Made by a program: the position numbers and the translations under genes. Below, in pieces: positions 28,216 through 37,471 of a stretch of DNA of 64,000 bases; position 1 is the stretch's first letter, and each line of letters begins with the position of its first letter. The stretch lies in the NCBI RefSeq assembly GCF_017355165.1, contig NZ_JADILK010000007.1:1-64000 (forward strand). Reading direction: 5' to 3'. Under the pieces are notes generated by a model that worked only from the letters and a program-made list of their open reading frames with translations, was not told the DNA's origin and did not search any database. Source of the DNA: Bacillus sp. SD075 (GTDB taxonomy: Bacteria; Bacillota; Bacilli; Bacillales; DSM-1321).

Positions 28216-28626
28216 ATGTTTGGGCCATACATGTTAAAAAAAGCTAAGTGGTTGATAAAACTTTATCAAACGGTGTTGAATACATCCTTGATTATTCTTA
28301 GTTTTATTCTTATATATTTTCTTTTTAGGCAACTTTACTACATTTCGAATGATGTTTATTGGGGAAATAAGGATGTCCACGGTATATTTGGTAAAATTTT
28401 AATATTTTTCTTATATTTTGGATTCATTTCCATGATCGTACAATATTTCAGAGAAGATTACCATTTCCCATTAAGATATCTTATTTACATTGGAATCACC
28501 GCAACAATTCGATTTATCATAGTGAATAATGAAAATTCAATCCAGACTTTATGGTTAGCTGCGGTGGTATTTGTACTAACAATAAGTTATTTAATGTTAC
28601 CACACCCGGAAGCTAAAAATGATTAA
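28216..28626 (+). CDS. PsiE-family membrane protein
   Basis: The 136-residue protein has four hydrophobic segments. The central part YFREDYHFPLRYLIYIGITATIRFIIV is typical of the phosphate-starvation-inducible PsiE family, whose function is unknown. GGAGG lies 7 nt before the ATG. It is 22 nt upstream of the second DUF2294 gene and likely cotranscribed with it. PsiE is otherwise not a known part of formate metabolism, so its place here may be incidental. Confidence 0.78.
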   Translation: MFGPYMLKKAKWLIKLYQTVLNTSLIILSFILIYFLFRQLYYISNDVYWGNKDVHGIFGKILIFFLYFGFISMIVQYFREDYHFPLRYLIYIGITATIRFIIVNNENSIQTLWLAAVVFVLTISYLMLPHPEAKND

Positions 28627-28647
28627 AGGTTAGATAGGAGAAATGGA

Positions 28648-29001
28648 ATGAAAAAAAATAGAGAACATCAATTCAATATGTTACTTCGTGAAATACGCAA
28701 GGAGTATGTTGGAAATGGACCAAAGGAAATCACTACTCGACTTGTAGGACCTTGGGTAATTAGTGAGATGAAAGGTAATCTCACTAATGTTGAAAAGTTT
28801 ATGATGGGCTCCACAGAAGGAAAGCGGATGGTTCATGAGGCACGAACTAAATTAGTCAAGCAAATTTATGAGGATCCTGAGGTTCTGGGGAAAATTGAGG
28901 GAATGATGGATGCGAAAATTCTAAGCATCTTTACAGATATTAATATGGACATTGATACTGCTATGACGATTTATGTGTTTGACAAACCAATTCAGTGTTA
29001 A
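28648..29001 (+). CDS. DUF2294 (MpsC-like) protein, paralogue 2
   Basis: This 117-residue protein shares nearly every residue of its first 70 positions with the copy at 15551-15904, and diverges mainly at residues 72-90. It is YrhF-like and stands, as in Bacillus subtilis, downstream of fdhA and DUF1641. The ribosome site region AGATAGGAGAAATGGA before the start is also shared with paralogue 1, so the duplication included upstream DNA. A link to a sodium-translocating system is known for MpsC only by family membership. Confidence 0.82.
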   Translation: MKKNREHQFNMLLREIRKEYVGNGPKEITTRLVGPWVISEMKGNLTNVEKFMMGSTEGKRMVHEARTKLVKQIYEDPEVLGKIEGMMDAKILSIFTDINMDIDTAMTIYVFDKPIQC

Positions 29002-29188
29002 TCATTAGCTATATAGACTGAAAATATATTATTTTGAGGCTACTGTTTGAAATTAATCTTCTAGATGATGAAGTCATTGTCACCATTAGCATATTTCTTC
29101 AACAATTACCTAGCTCCAGCGATTTAACATTCAGTAATATGAGTTTTTACGTATAGTAAAAAGAGGGAGATGCTATGAAGATAAAAAA

Positions 29189-29452
29189 ATGATAGAGATA
29201 ATAGAGATAACAGAAATTGATCCAGAATTACTTGTTTCCAAATTAAATAGAAATCTAGTTTCCCTTTATAATAAAAAAGATATTGGAGATTACACCGACA
29301 TTTTAAACGATTTGTTAATATTAGCCGTTCATCTTAAATTTGATTTGGTATTAAAGTACTTCGCTGTGGTTCCTATTGTTACTGTAGATGAAAGAAATCA
29401 ATTTCAGGAAATATTTAAGTGTCTAGGCACGAGAAGCAGAAATAAAGATTAG
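29189..29452 (+). CDS. Small acidic hypothetical protein
   Basis: The 87-residue protein (IEIIEITEIDPELLVSKLNR at the start) was not recognised. A ribosome site GAGGGAGA serves an upstream ATG at 29175 that reads only MKIKK and stops in TGA at 29190, overlapping this ATG. Either the five-codon leader couples translation, or a one-base change in the run of seven A residues split a single gene. No membrane segment or known motif is visible. Confidence 0.4.
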   Translation: MIEIIEITEIDPELLVSKLNRNLVSLYNKKDIGDYTDILNDLLILAVHLKFDLVLKYFAVVPIVTVDERNQFQEIFKCLGTRSRNKD

Positions 29453-30413
29453 TTTTTGAATTTCTTCTCTTTATTTTTAGGAATGGCTTTAGTTTTGGGG
29501 TTTGATATGAGTGAAATTGAAAGGAATTTCTTTGAAAAGAAAGGTTATTAATATATTTTTAATAAAGAAATTGTCAAACAATTTAATAAATCACTTGTTA
29601 TATGTTACATGCTTTTACCCACTAATAAAATAAAAAAGGGGATTTTGATGAAATCAATTGATTTTATAGTTACAGAGTTAAAGTAAAAGGGGATTAACGT
29701 TCAGAAAATCAATAAGAAAGAGTCAAATATAGAATATCTACTACCTAATGAAAAGAAATCCTAATTAGCTGATTGAGTCTATAAGTAGGGACGTATGTTC
29801 CACCTCGGCTACCGTTATTTAAAATGGTCAACCAGAAATATAAACTGGACCAAAGTGAGGATGTCAGCGAATGGACGATTATTACACCGTATTTAATGCT
29901 TCCTACAGATGGAGATGGTGTAGAACTAAGTGGGAATGGTGCGGAGAAGTAATCCACTTCTCCCCAATGCTTGTTGGCAAGCAGGTATAGGTGTCAATAC
30001 ACCAACCAATGTAGCCCCGGGATTTATGTATATATATTTGCTTTTTGCTATGCGTATCCCTAAAAGGAATGATTAAATAAAGAAGCGACTTTATCTTTTA
30101 ATTTCGCACTTCCTAATTGATTTTTTTGTGAACTTTGCTTTGAACCTTTAGCGTATAATCAAGCCACTTAACCTGCAAGAGTTCGATGCCGGAGCCTTTT
30201 CGAATCCATTTTTAGGTGCAATGGTATGTGCCACGATTATCCAACTACTTCCACTGCGGTCTCTCTTCAGATAAATTGCACCATTCACTTTACACTCTCA
30301 CCACGACACTTTGCTTTGGTTAGTTATTTGTTAACTAACCATCATTTATTGTATAAAAGCCCTCCTTAATGCTAATAATTTTTTTAGAGTTCTTTTTGTT
30401 AAGGGGCAAATTA
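29453..30413. other. Long gap with an unidentified gene remnant
   Basis: At 29824-29952 a plus-strand frame reads MVNQKYKLDQSEDVSEW and LMLPTDGDGVELSGNGAEK before a stop. It looks like the C-terminal end of a lost gene but has no start or ribosome site, and its family was not recognised. Nothing else coding is supported. The promoter of the ger operon should lie at the right end. Confidence 0.35.
30318..30340. promoter_or_regulatory. Palindrome upstream of the ger operon
   Basis: Perfect 9-bp arms GGTTAGTTA (30318-30326) and TAACTAACC (30332-30340) flank 5 nt. No T tract follows, so an operator is more likely than a terminator. The spacing suits a TetR-type dimer. Confidence 0.4.
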
Positions 30414-31730
30414 ATGAAGAATATAGTAAAAGAAATTGAATCCAAGTTTTCCAATCACGACGATTTTTTCATCGAAGAAGTGCTAGTAGATAAAACAGCA
30501 ATCTATCTTATTGGATTTAATACGCTAGTTGAGTTACCTAAATCTAAACTATATATTCAACGAATAGCAGCTTCGTCCACTTCAGTAAAAGCCCTCTTCT
30601 TAAACCTGAGTGATCAGATTGACGTAGATACAGAGCAAATAGTTAAAGCTATTTTAGAGGGGGAATTAGTAATCCTTTTAAAAGATGGCACACGGAATGC
30701 CGTTGTGGACCCTATTGCCCAAAATCTGAGGAGTAGCATTGCCGAGCCTAAAAGTGAAAGTCCTATACAAGCCTCCATGGATGCATTTGGAGATGATATT
30801 AATATCAATGTTGGGATGATCCGAAAAGGGCTGAACACTGAACGTCTGTGCAATTGTTCCTATCAAGTCGGTGAGCTGGATAAGCGAAAGGTATCAATGC
30901 TCTACATTAAAGGAAGAGCACCTAATATCCTCGTTGAAAAGGTCAACCAGCAGTTAAAGCAAATTAAATCAGACATTGAAACCATTGATGATCTTAATAA
31001 GCAATTTGGACAACGCAGGTTGAGCCCTGTCAGTCATCTATTCGCTACTGAACTGCCGATTCAAGCCATCCATTCCTTAAAAAAGAACAGAATCGTGCTG
31101 TTTTTGGATAACTTTCCCTTCGCGCTTGTTTTTCCAAATCTAATTTCGGATATGATTAGGAGTGAAAATGATCGCAATTTTCCATTTGTCCTGGCATTTA
31201 TGCTTAGAATTTTTCGAGTAATAGGAGCTGTAGCCACGCTGATACTTCCTGCTTTATATGTTGCTTTGGTGTCAATTAACCCTGGAATATTTAGAACAGA
31301 TCTTGCACTGTTTGTCGCAAAAAGTAGGGAGGGCATTCCTTTATCGGCCTTTCAAGAAACCATTTTAATGGTGGTTATAGTTGATTTAATACTAGAAGCG
31401 ATCAACAGACTCCCTAAGAGCGTGGGCCCCTCTATTACAATGGTAGGGGGAATCATCCTGGGACAGGCGATGGTTGAAGCAAAACTAGTCAGTAACTTGT
31501 TAGTCATTGTAATCACTGCTGTTGTAATTGCAAGTTCGGCAGTGGTCGGAATGCAGAATTCTTTGTACATTCGTTTTTTAAAATATCCCATTTTAATTTT
31601 AGCATCACTTTTCGGTATTTTAGGTGTATGGACTGGTTTTATTTTCACGGTAATATATTTGTCGAGTTTAACATCCGTTGATATTCCTTATCTAAAGTTT
31701 CATATTGAACAAGAGGGAGAAACAAAGTGA
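30414..31730 (+). CDS. Spore germination receptor A subunit (GerA/GerK family)
   Basis: The protein is 438 residues from the ATG at 30414 with AAGGGG 8 nt upstream; an upstream in-frame ATG has no ribosome site. The N-terminal half is soluble (GDDININVGMIRKGLNT, with RAPNILVEKV), and the C-terminal half has about 5-6 membrane segments (PRSEND- and GPSITMVGGIILGQAMVEAK-type motifs). It is the A subunit of a nutrient germinant receptor in the inner membrane of the spore. It overlaps the B subunit start by 1 nt. Usual GerAA proteins have about 480 residues, so this one is slightly short at the N terminus. Confidence 0.9.
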   Translation: MKNIVKEIESKFSNHDDFFIEEVLVDKTAIYLIGFNTLVELPKSKLYIQRIAASSTSVKALFLNLSDQIDVDTEQIVKAILEGELVILLKDGTRNAVVDPIAQNLRSSIAEPKSESPIQASMDAFGDDININVGMIRKGLNTERLCNCSYQVGELDKRKVSMLYIKGRAPNILVEKVNQQLKQIKSDIETIDDLNKQFGQRRLSPVSHLFATELPIQAIHSLKKNRIVLFLDNFPFALVFPNLISDMIRSENDRNFPFVLAFMLRIFRVIGAVATLILPALYVALVSINPGIFRTDLALFVAKSREGIPLSAFQETILMVVIVDLILEAINRLPKSVGPSITMVGGIILGQAMVEAKLVSNLLVIVITAVVIASSAVVGMQNSLYIRFLKYPILILASLFGILGVWTGFIFTVIYLSSLTSVDIPYLKFHIEQEGETK

Positions 31731-32806
31731 TGCAACGGTTACAAATTGGAATCGTTTTCATTCTTATACATTTAAGTTTTGGGTATTTGGTCTATCCCGA
31801 TCTCATTTATGGGTTAACGAGAACAGCACATTGGGAAGTAATTATGTGTCAAAGCCTTCTGCAATTGATATTAATCTGGATTTACATAAAAGGTTTGAAT
31901 TATTTTCCTGAAAATGACGTCATTGATATTTATTTAAAAATGGGAAGATGGGTGGCGTTTATCTGTCTTACCCCATTTGTAATCAACATTATTGCGTTAG
32001 TTGCGTTCAATATACGGCTACACACTGAAGTCATTATCTCCGTATTTTTGCCTCGGACACCTTATTGGTCGATATTGATATTGTTATTTTTCATTTCGGT
32101 TTATACAGCTATAAAAGGTTTAGGTACTATTTTACGTTCTTCTTTTTTAATTTTCTTGATTGTTATTCCCTTAGTGGTATTTAATATTTTTTCTTCTGTT
32201 ATCAATTTTGATATACATAACGTTACGCCGGCCTGGAATTTACCTGCCAAGTCCTTGTTAAATATTAGATTTTTCTACATTTTGGGATTTTCATCATTTT
32301 TATTTTTGGGATTTATGGCCTCTAAAACAAAATTTTCATTTCGCCAACTTTTTCTAGCATGTGTTAGTGTAACGCTTTTTTTTCTATCTGTAGTGTATGT
32401 ACCGTTATTTATATTTGGACAAGAAACGGTCGTTACACTGCCCCACCCTTTTTTGGAAGCTATGGATTCAATTGACATTAGTTGGTTTTCGTTCAACAGA
32501 CAAACAATGTTATTCGGTATATCGTTGGTTGGTTTAGTGATAGTGGCTAATTCAGTTATGCTTTGGATAACCGGACAAATCATGCGGAAAATATTTAAAT
32601 TTCGGGTAGTGAAATCTTCTTATTGGATTATTACTTTTTCAGTAATCTCTTTTGTTTTGGCGTTATTGGTTCCAAACCAATCTTTGGTTGAAAAATGCTT
32701 TATATGGAGTACAGGTGCCCAAGCTTATTCTATGATTGTTATCCCATTTACCATTTTCATCTATGGTTTTTTATCGAAAAGAGGTGTGTTAGGGCGTGAA
32801 AAATAA
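31730..32806 (+). CDS. Spore germination receptor B subunit
   Basis: This membrane protein of 358 residues has about ten hydrophobic segments of the amino-acid-permease type, as in GerAB/GerKB, and forms the membrane subunit that senses the germinant. The ATG at 31730 overlaps the previous stop (TGATG) and has AGAGGGAG upstream. The gene overlaps the C subunit start by 11 nt, so the three subunits are translationally coupled. Confidence 0.88.
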   Translation: MQRLQIGIVFILIHLSFGYLVYPDLIYGLTRTAHWEVIMCQSLLQLILIWIYIKGLNYFPENDVIDIYLKMGRWVAFICLTPFVINIIALVAFNIRLHTEVIISVFLPRTPYWSILILLFFISVYTAIKGLGTILRSSFLIFLIVIPLVVFNIFSSVINFDIHNVTPAWNLPAKSLLNIRFFYILGFSSFLFLGFMASKTKFSFRQLFLACVSVTLFFLSVVYVPLFIFGQETVVTLPHPFLEAMDSIDISWFSFNRQTMLFGISLVGLVIVANSVMLWITGQIMRKIFKFRVVKSSYWIITFSVISFVLALLVPNQSLVEKCFIWSTGAQAYSMIVIPFTIFIYGFLSKRGVLGREK

Positions 32807-33848
32807 AAAACTCTATAAAATATTGATCATATTCATGTCAACAATCATGCTATGTGGGTGCTGGGATATTAAAGATATAAATAAGCGCTCCATTCCTTTA
32901 GTCATGGGAATTGCCAAGGATAATGATGAAGAGTATAAAATAACATTACAAATCCCATTGCCGAAAAATGATAAACAAATCTCGAGAAACGTAACAGGGA
33001 AAGGCGAAACTATTGCAAGTGTACTTGGACAAATTCGGACAAACTCTGAAAATGCGGTTGATTTCTCACAAATACAATTAATTGTCATCCAAAAAAACTT
33101 GGCAAATAATCAACAGGAGTTAAGGGACCTTATAAAGTTTTTAATGGGTTCAGAAGAAATTCCGTCAAGAGCGTTGGTAGCCATTACAGATGATAATGTC
33201 GAAAATGTGTTATCAAACATTAACGATAAATTAGGTGTCAATGCTTCTTCTATATATGATTATTTTAATAAAGGGGCTGGCTGGGCACCAGAACTCTTTA
33301 GTACCCCAATTTGGGAAGTGTATCGAAGCCCGTTTCTATCCACAAAGGATATTACTGTTCCGGCTGTCCGTTCCGGAAAAGATACAGTATTAATTTTTGA
33401 AGGCTCAGAAATTTTGAAGAAAGGAAAAATTGTTGAAAGAATTAGCCCGGAGGAAAGTCAATTAATTAATGTGTTCCAAAACAAGGATATAAAAGGAAAA
33501 ATAGTGAGCCTAGGTTTTGCCAATATTATGGTCACAAAAAGTTCAATCCAAAATAAAACATCAATGAAAAACAATAAACCGCTAGTGTCAAGTGACCTGA
33601 ATTTAAAAATATATATTTTGGAAAGAAAAAAAGGAATCACAAATAAAAGGATTAAAAAGGAACTTGAAAATCTTACTGAAAAGCAATTTTTCCATTTACT
33701 TGAAAAGACACAAAGAATCCATACGGATATTTTTGGATTTGGACAACAATTTCAACATTTGATTTCTTACCAAGAACTAAAAGACTGGAGGAATGAATAT
33801 TACCCCAAATTGAGAGTGAATTTTAAGGTACATGCTAATTTGGAGTAA
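32796..33848 (+). CDS. Spore germination receptor C subunit (lipoprotein)
   Basis: The 350-residue GerAC-type protein has a lipoprotein signal peptide with lipobox LCGC followed by WDIKDINKRSIPLVMGIA, the family opening. The C-terminal domain carries the GerAC fold (KTQRIHTDIFGFG). It is anchored on the outer face of the spore inner membrane and completes the receptor. The GTG start lies inside the gerB-like gene. Transcription by the forespore sigma-G factor is expected from the family; no clear sigma-G promoter was picked out. Confidence 0.9.
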   Translation: MKNKKLYKILIIFMSTIMLCGCWDIKDINKRSIPLVMGIAKDNDEEYKITLQIPLPKNDKQISRNVTGKGETIASVLGQIRTNSENAVDFSQIQLIVIQKNLANNQQELRDLIKFLMGSEEIPSRALVAITDDNVENVLSNINDKLGVNASSIYDYFNKGAGWAPELFSTPIWEVYRSPFLSTKDITVPAVRSGKDTVLIFEGSEILKKGKIVERISPEESQLINVFQNKDIKGKIVSLGFANIMVTKSSIQNKTSMKNNKPLVSSDLNLKIYILERKKGITNKRIKKELENLTEKQFFHLLEKTQRIHTDIFGFGQQFQHLISYQELKDWRNEYYPKLRVNFKVHANLE

Positions 33849-34096
33849 ATAAAAAAAAGTTTGGTAGTTGGATTCCAAAATGAACCGACTCATGATCATA
33901 TAGTCGATGCTGTGTCATTGCATTCACAAAGCTAAATGAAATCACCAAAAGGCAGAGATATTAAATCGTTAATTTCAGGTCGAAAGGGGACATAAAAGGG
34001 AGGTTACCAGATGAGTTATTTTATCAATTTGAATTTCGCATGATTATTGCCTCAATATCCTAATCAGAACTTAAGTTGATGCAACAATATTAATAT

Positions 34097-34128
34097 CCAC
34101 CTTAAAAACAAGTAAGGTGGTGTTTCTT
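34097..34128 (+). terminator. Terminator downstream of the ger operon
   Basis: CCACCTTA (34097-34104) pairs with TAAGGTGG (34113-34120), followed by a T-rich TGTTTCTTT. It lies 250 nt after the C subunit gene. Confidence 0.6.
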
Positions 34129-34710
34129 TAGTCGAGTTGTATTCATGAGACAAATAGTGTTTTGATAACGGTGTTGGCGGTAATGAAGGCTATCATGGCA
34201 ACGTTGCATTTTCATCCTTATACGCTAGTAAGATATCATCTCCTGTTTGAAATCCAGTTGTACTGATAGTCAATTCTTTCTTTCAATTTCTTGGAAAGTG
34301 ATGGACTCTTTTTCGTTTAACCTCGTTATTTTTATGGATTAAAAGCATGATTCATTATATAGTGGGGTGGACATGATATCATTGGAATTGATGAGCTGGT
34401 TCTTGATGGTGAAATGAACAATATACGTCTTTAACGAATCGAAAACTTTCCCTTCCTAATTATTTTCATTATTAAAATTCGAATGATTCTATGGAACTTA
34501 TGGATACTGTTCCGCTTCACCCTCCTCATTTCCTCCAATTTTCCTTGCGAATTATTGATTCTTCTATAGATCTCGTATAAAAAATCCCTTCTGCTTACGT
34601 AAGCTCTAGCATCTTTGTATTTCGTACCAAAAACTGAAAACTACCTTCATTTTCTCATTCAATGATGGCATACTTAGGGAGAAATTGACGAAAGTCCATA
34701 TATTCTCCTT

Positions 34711-34776
34711 TCTATAGCTTAAACTATAGATATATTGAATTTTTGTATTGGAATTATACATTATCTCATTTATAAT
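34711..34776 (+). promoter_or_regulatory. hutG promoter with upstream palindrome
   Basis: TTGGAA (34748-34753), a 17-nt spacer and TATAAT (34771-34776) form a sigma-A promoter 45 nt before the ATG. Upstream, TCTATAG (34711-34717) and CTATAGA (34724-34730) form a palindrome with a symmetric 6-nt centre, a candidate activator or repressor site. Confidence 0.65.
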
Positions 34777-34820
34777 TTTAAAAAAAGATATTTCGGAATT
34801 TTTTAAATAAAGGAGAAAAT

Positions 34821-35777
34821 ATGTATACTAATCCGACTTTAAAACATTGGAATGGAAGAATTGATTCACAATCTGACATGGACAGCTTCAGATACCACCA
34901 AAGAGTACGTTTGGCATCGATTTCGGAATTAGCCATCTCTTCCAATGCCTCAAGGACCTTTGGATTGATTGGTTTCAAATGTGATGAAGGCGTCAAAAGG
35001 AATAAAGGCAGGATTGGTGCTGCAGAGGGTCCTGATCATATTAGGCAGTCATTGGCGAAATTACCCTGTCATTTACCTTCTCAAACCGAGCTGGTGGATG
35101 CTGGCGATGTTATATGTGTAAGGACAGAGATGGAGGCGGCCCAATCACAACTGGGATCAGCTGTTGCCGGGATATTGGAGAGTAAAGCGATTCCTATCAT
35201 ACTTGGGGGGGGACACGAAACCCTGTATGGTCATTATCTTGGGATTAGGAAATCCATTGAACCGAAAGCTAGATTAGGGATTATTAATATTGATGCTCAC
35301 TTTGATATGAGGCCTTATGAAAAAGAAAGTTCATCAGGAACGATGTTTAAGCAGATTTTGGACGAAGATCAAAGTTGTGGATATTTATGTGTCGGAATTC
35401 AGAAGCAGGGGAATACGAAGGCACTGTTTGAAACCGCTAAAAGAAGTAAGGTCGACTACATATTGGAAGAAGATTTGTCATGGAACGAAATGGATGAAAC
35501 CAAGCGGCGGATAAATCAATTCGTCAAGGAAAATGACTACATTATTCTTACATTATGTACGGACGTTATTGATTCAGCTTACGCACCTGGGGTAAGTGCA
35601 CCATCCCCGTTTGGACTGGATCCGAAATTGGTCCGTGCCATCATTAGGCATATCGTATCGAATGAAAAGATCCTCTCCTTTGATATCTCGGAAGTGAATC
35701 CTTCGTTGGACGAAAATAATAAAACCGTTACATTGGCAGCACATTTAATAAATGAGGTTTTGCTGCATTTTAAATAA
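34821..35777 (+). CDS. hutG: Formimidoylglutamase-like ureohydrolase (HutG type)
   Basis: The 318-residue arginase-family enzyme carries the manganese ligand motifs GGGHE (near residue 132), DAHFD (near residue 157) and TDVIDSAYAPGVSAPSPFG (near residue 253). The layout follows the HutG class, which hydrolyses N-formimidoyl-glutamate to glutamate and formamide, the last step of histidine breakdown. AAAGGAG precedes the ATG. No hutH, hutU or hutI lies nearby, so it is an orphan copy. Agmatinase or another guanidino hydrolase is less likely from the motifs but not excluded. Confidence 0.82.
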   Translation: MYTNPTLKHWNGRIDSQSDMDSFRYHQRVRLASISELAISSNASRTFGLIGFKCDEGVKRNKGRIGAAEGPDHIRQSLAKLPCHLPSQTELVDAGDVICVRTEMEAAQSQLGSAVAGILESKAIPIILGGGHETLYGHYLGIRKSIEPKARLGIINIDAHFDMRPYEKESSSGTMFKQILDEDQSCGYLCVGIQKQGNTKALFETAKRSKVDYILEEDLSWNEMDETKRRINQFVKENDYIILTLCTDVIDSAYAPGVSAPSPFGLDPKLVRAIIRHIVSNEKILSFDISEVNPSLDENNKTVTLAAHLINEVLLHFK

Positions 35778-35922
35778 TGAATGGACATGGAATAGGGGCA
35801 ACTTCTCCAATTTGGTTTTCCTAGAAGAGCGTACCTTTCATTACCGACTGTTGGGACTTCCCTCCATGCTATCTCCATAATCAATTATCAGTTATGAAGC
35901 GAAAAGCCTTTGACAGTACCCC

Positions 35923-35957
35923 AGACTGTCCATGAATCATACATGGACAGTCTTTTT
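35923..35957. terminator. Terminator after hutG
   Basis: AGACTGTCCATG (35923-35934) pairs perfectly with CATGGACAGTCT (35942-35953), followed by five T. The rest of 35778-36136 shows no other feature. Confidence 0.85.
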
Positions 35958-36136
35958 ATGCCTCCTTTATAAGAGAAGTTAAGACCTTCGTTCGAACTAA
36001 TCCTTAGAAGTATAAAGGAACTTCCTTGCGGCCTCACCATTAGAAGATTAACCATGACTTTTCCAAAGTTCAATACTGATACTTGTGGGTTTTTGGTTTA
36101 TAATAACAATCATCTAGCCTTTTGAGGAGGGATTCC

Positions 36137-36292
36137 ATGAATGAATATAAAGTAACGGTCAGGAATGGCAGTACCTTAATTTTGTCGGAAATCATTAAAG
36201 CTGAAGATGAAAGAGAAGTCCTTGGCACCCTTTTGATTTCCAGCGAATTATTTAATCAACCATTTACTGATATCAGGATTTTAGAACGCTGA
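36137..36292 (+). CDS. Small 51-residue protein upstream of SRAP
   Basis: ATG at 36137 with a strong GAGGAGGGATTCC ribosome site opens a 51-codon frame ending at TGA 36292. The product (NEYKVTVRNGSTLILSEIIK at the start, TDIRILER at the end) is soluble and acidic, with alternating strand and helix character. Codon use resembles the neighbours. It has no recognised family. It ends 60 nt before the SRAP gene and may be cotranscribed with it. Confidence 0.6.
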   Translation: MNEYKVTVRNGSTLILSEIIKAEDEREVLGTLLISSELFNQPFTDIRILER

Positions 36293-36351
36293 TTTGTGAC
36301 TGCCCGTTCCATTTGATACACTGTAATAAATCTTAATACGGTGGCGATATT

Positions 36352-37023
36352 ATGTGTGGACGTTTCACCCTTTTCACTGATATTGAAGAAATAAAAGAAC
36401 GGTTTGATATTCAAGGATCATTTGATGGAGAATACCAATTCAGCTACAATATTGCTCCCTCCCAATCCGTGCTCTCCGTCATTAATGACGGAGTAAGGAA
36501 TCGACTTGGATATCTTCGGTGGGGACTCATTCCTTTCTGGGCAAAAGACGAAAAAGTGGGCTGCAAAATGATCAATGCCAGAGCGGAAACCATTGCTGAG
36601 AAAGCAAGCTTCAGGAATGCGTATAAGAAGAAGAGATGCTTGATAGTCGCTGACTCTTTTTATGAATGGAAGAAGACACCAGAAAGAAAAATACCGATGC
36701 GAATAAAACTGAAGAACCATGCTCCATTTGGAATGGCCGGTCTCTGGGAATCCTGGAAATCTCCTCAAGGCATCAGCATCTATTCGTGCTCCGTTATAAC
36801 AACTGTTCCTAATGAGCTAATGAACAGCATTCATGGCCGCATGCCTGTCATCCTAAAACCAGAAGATGAAAAAGATTGGTTGAATCCTTCCATTAATGAT
36901 CCTGCATATCTGCAACAGTATTTAAAGTCATTTGATTCGGAACAGATGGAAGCATTTGAAGTGTCGACTGATGTGAACTCGCCTAAAAATAATTCACCTA
37001 ACCTAATTCAACAAATTTGTTGA
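36352..37023 (+). CDS. SRAP-family abasic-site processing protein (YedK/HMCES type)
   Basis: The 223-residue protein starts MCGRFTLF, so Cys2 becomes the N-terminal residue that forms a thiazolidine crosslink with abasic sites in single-stranded DNA. Asn75 (INARAET), Glu105 (YEWKK) and His161 (SIHGRMPV) complete the known active site at almost the same numbering as in YedK. It protects replication forks from abasic damage and is often induced with the SOS response. No obvious LexA box was found just upstream. No special ribosome site stands before the ATG, which is unambiguous from Cys2. Confidence 0.95.
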   Translation: MCGRFTLFTDIEEIKERFDIQGSFDGEYQFSYNIAPSQSVLSVINDGVRNRLGYLRWGLIPFWAKDEKVGCKMINARAETIAEKASFRNAYKKKRCLIVADSFYEWKKTPERKIPMRIKLKNHAPFGMAGLWESWKSPQGISIYSCSVITTVPNELMNSIHGRMPVILKPEDEKDWLNPSINDPAYLQQYLKSFDSEQMEAFEVSTDVNSPKNNSPNLIQQIC

Positions 37024-37043
37024 GAGTTCATTAGACCTCTCAG

Positions 37044-37090
37044 AATGTAGAGAAACTCGATGAAGATCGAGTTTCTCTACATTTTTTTTA
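37044..37090 (+). terminator. Terminator after the SRAP gene
   Basis: An 18-bp perfect stem (37044-37061 with 37066-37083) with a 4-nt loop is followed by eight T or A/T bases. Confidence 0.92.
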
Positions 37091-37344
37091 TGGTTTTACA
37101 ATTTGAACGTTGCCTCCAGGCACTCGCTTTTCCCTCAGGAGTCTCGCACACCCGCTCCGACCGATTTAGTTTGTAAGGAGTGCATGTGAAACACTTTAAA
37201 AATTAACCCTTGCGAAAATAGACAAAATGCTGTACTGTTATATTTGCTTTTCAAAACGACTCTCGATGTTACGAACTCAGGCAAGTTCCAGCGTGGTACT
37301 TTTCTGGCAGGCATCGTAATTTTTGATAAATTATATAATGAAAT

Positions 37345-37454
37345 CTTCTTATCAAGAGAGACGGAGGGACTGGCCCGAAGATGTCTCGGCAGCGGACTTA
37401 AATGGAGTGCTGTGCCAAATCCAGCAGGCTGATTTTCGCCTGAAAGATAAGGAG
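37345..37454 (+). ncRNA. SAM-I (S-box) riboswitch, divergent form
   Basis: The P1 strands TCTTATC (from 37347) and GATAAGGA close the element. Between them are AAGAGAG, GGAGGGACTGGCCC, GTGCCAAATCCAGCAG and a P4 hairpin CAGGC/GCCTG, all S-box hallmarks. The usual GCAACC after the kink-turn is replaced by GCAGCGG, the kink-turn GATGA is altered, and P3 is very short. A TATAAT box at 37334-37339 precedes it without a clear -35 box. It leads to a terminator and the MetT-like transporter, as S-box elements often do for methionine uptake. Confidence 0.8.
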
Positions 37455-37471
37455 GGTGTTTTTTATAAATT

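Larger units (their letters stand above)
33849..34820. other. 970-nt gap between the ger operon and hutG
   Basis: It holds a hairpin terminator (34097-34127) and the hutG promoter and palindrome. At 34011 an AGGGAGG site precedes a ten-codon ORF that ends at a TGA. In the reverse strand near 34550-34640 a short segment reads like a protein fragment (KDARAYVSRRDFLYEIYRR), not identified. Otherwise nothing was recognised. Confidence 0.35.
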
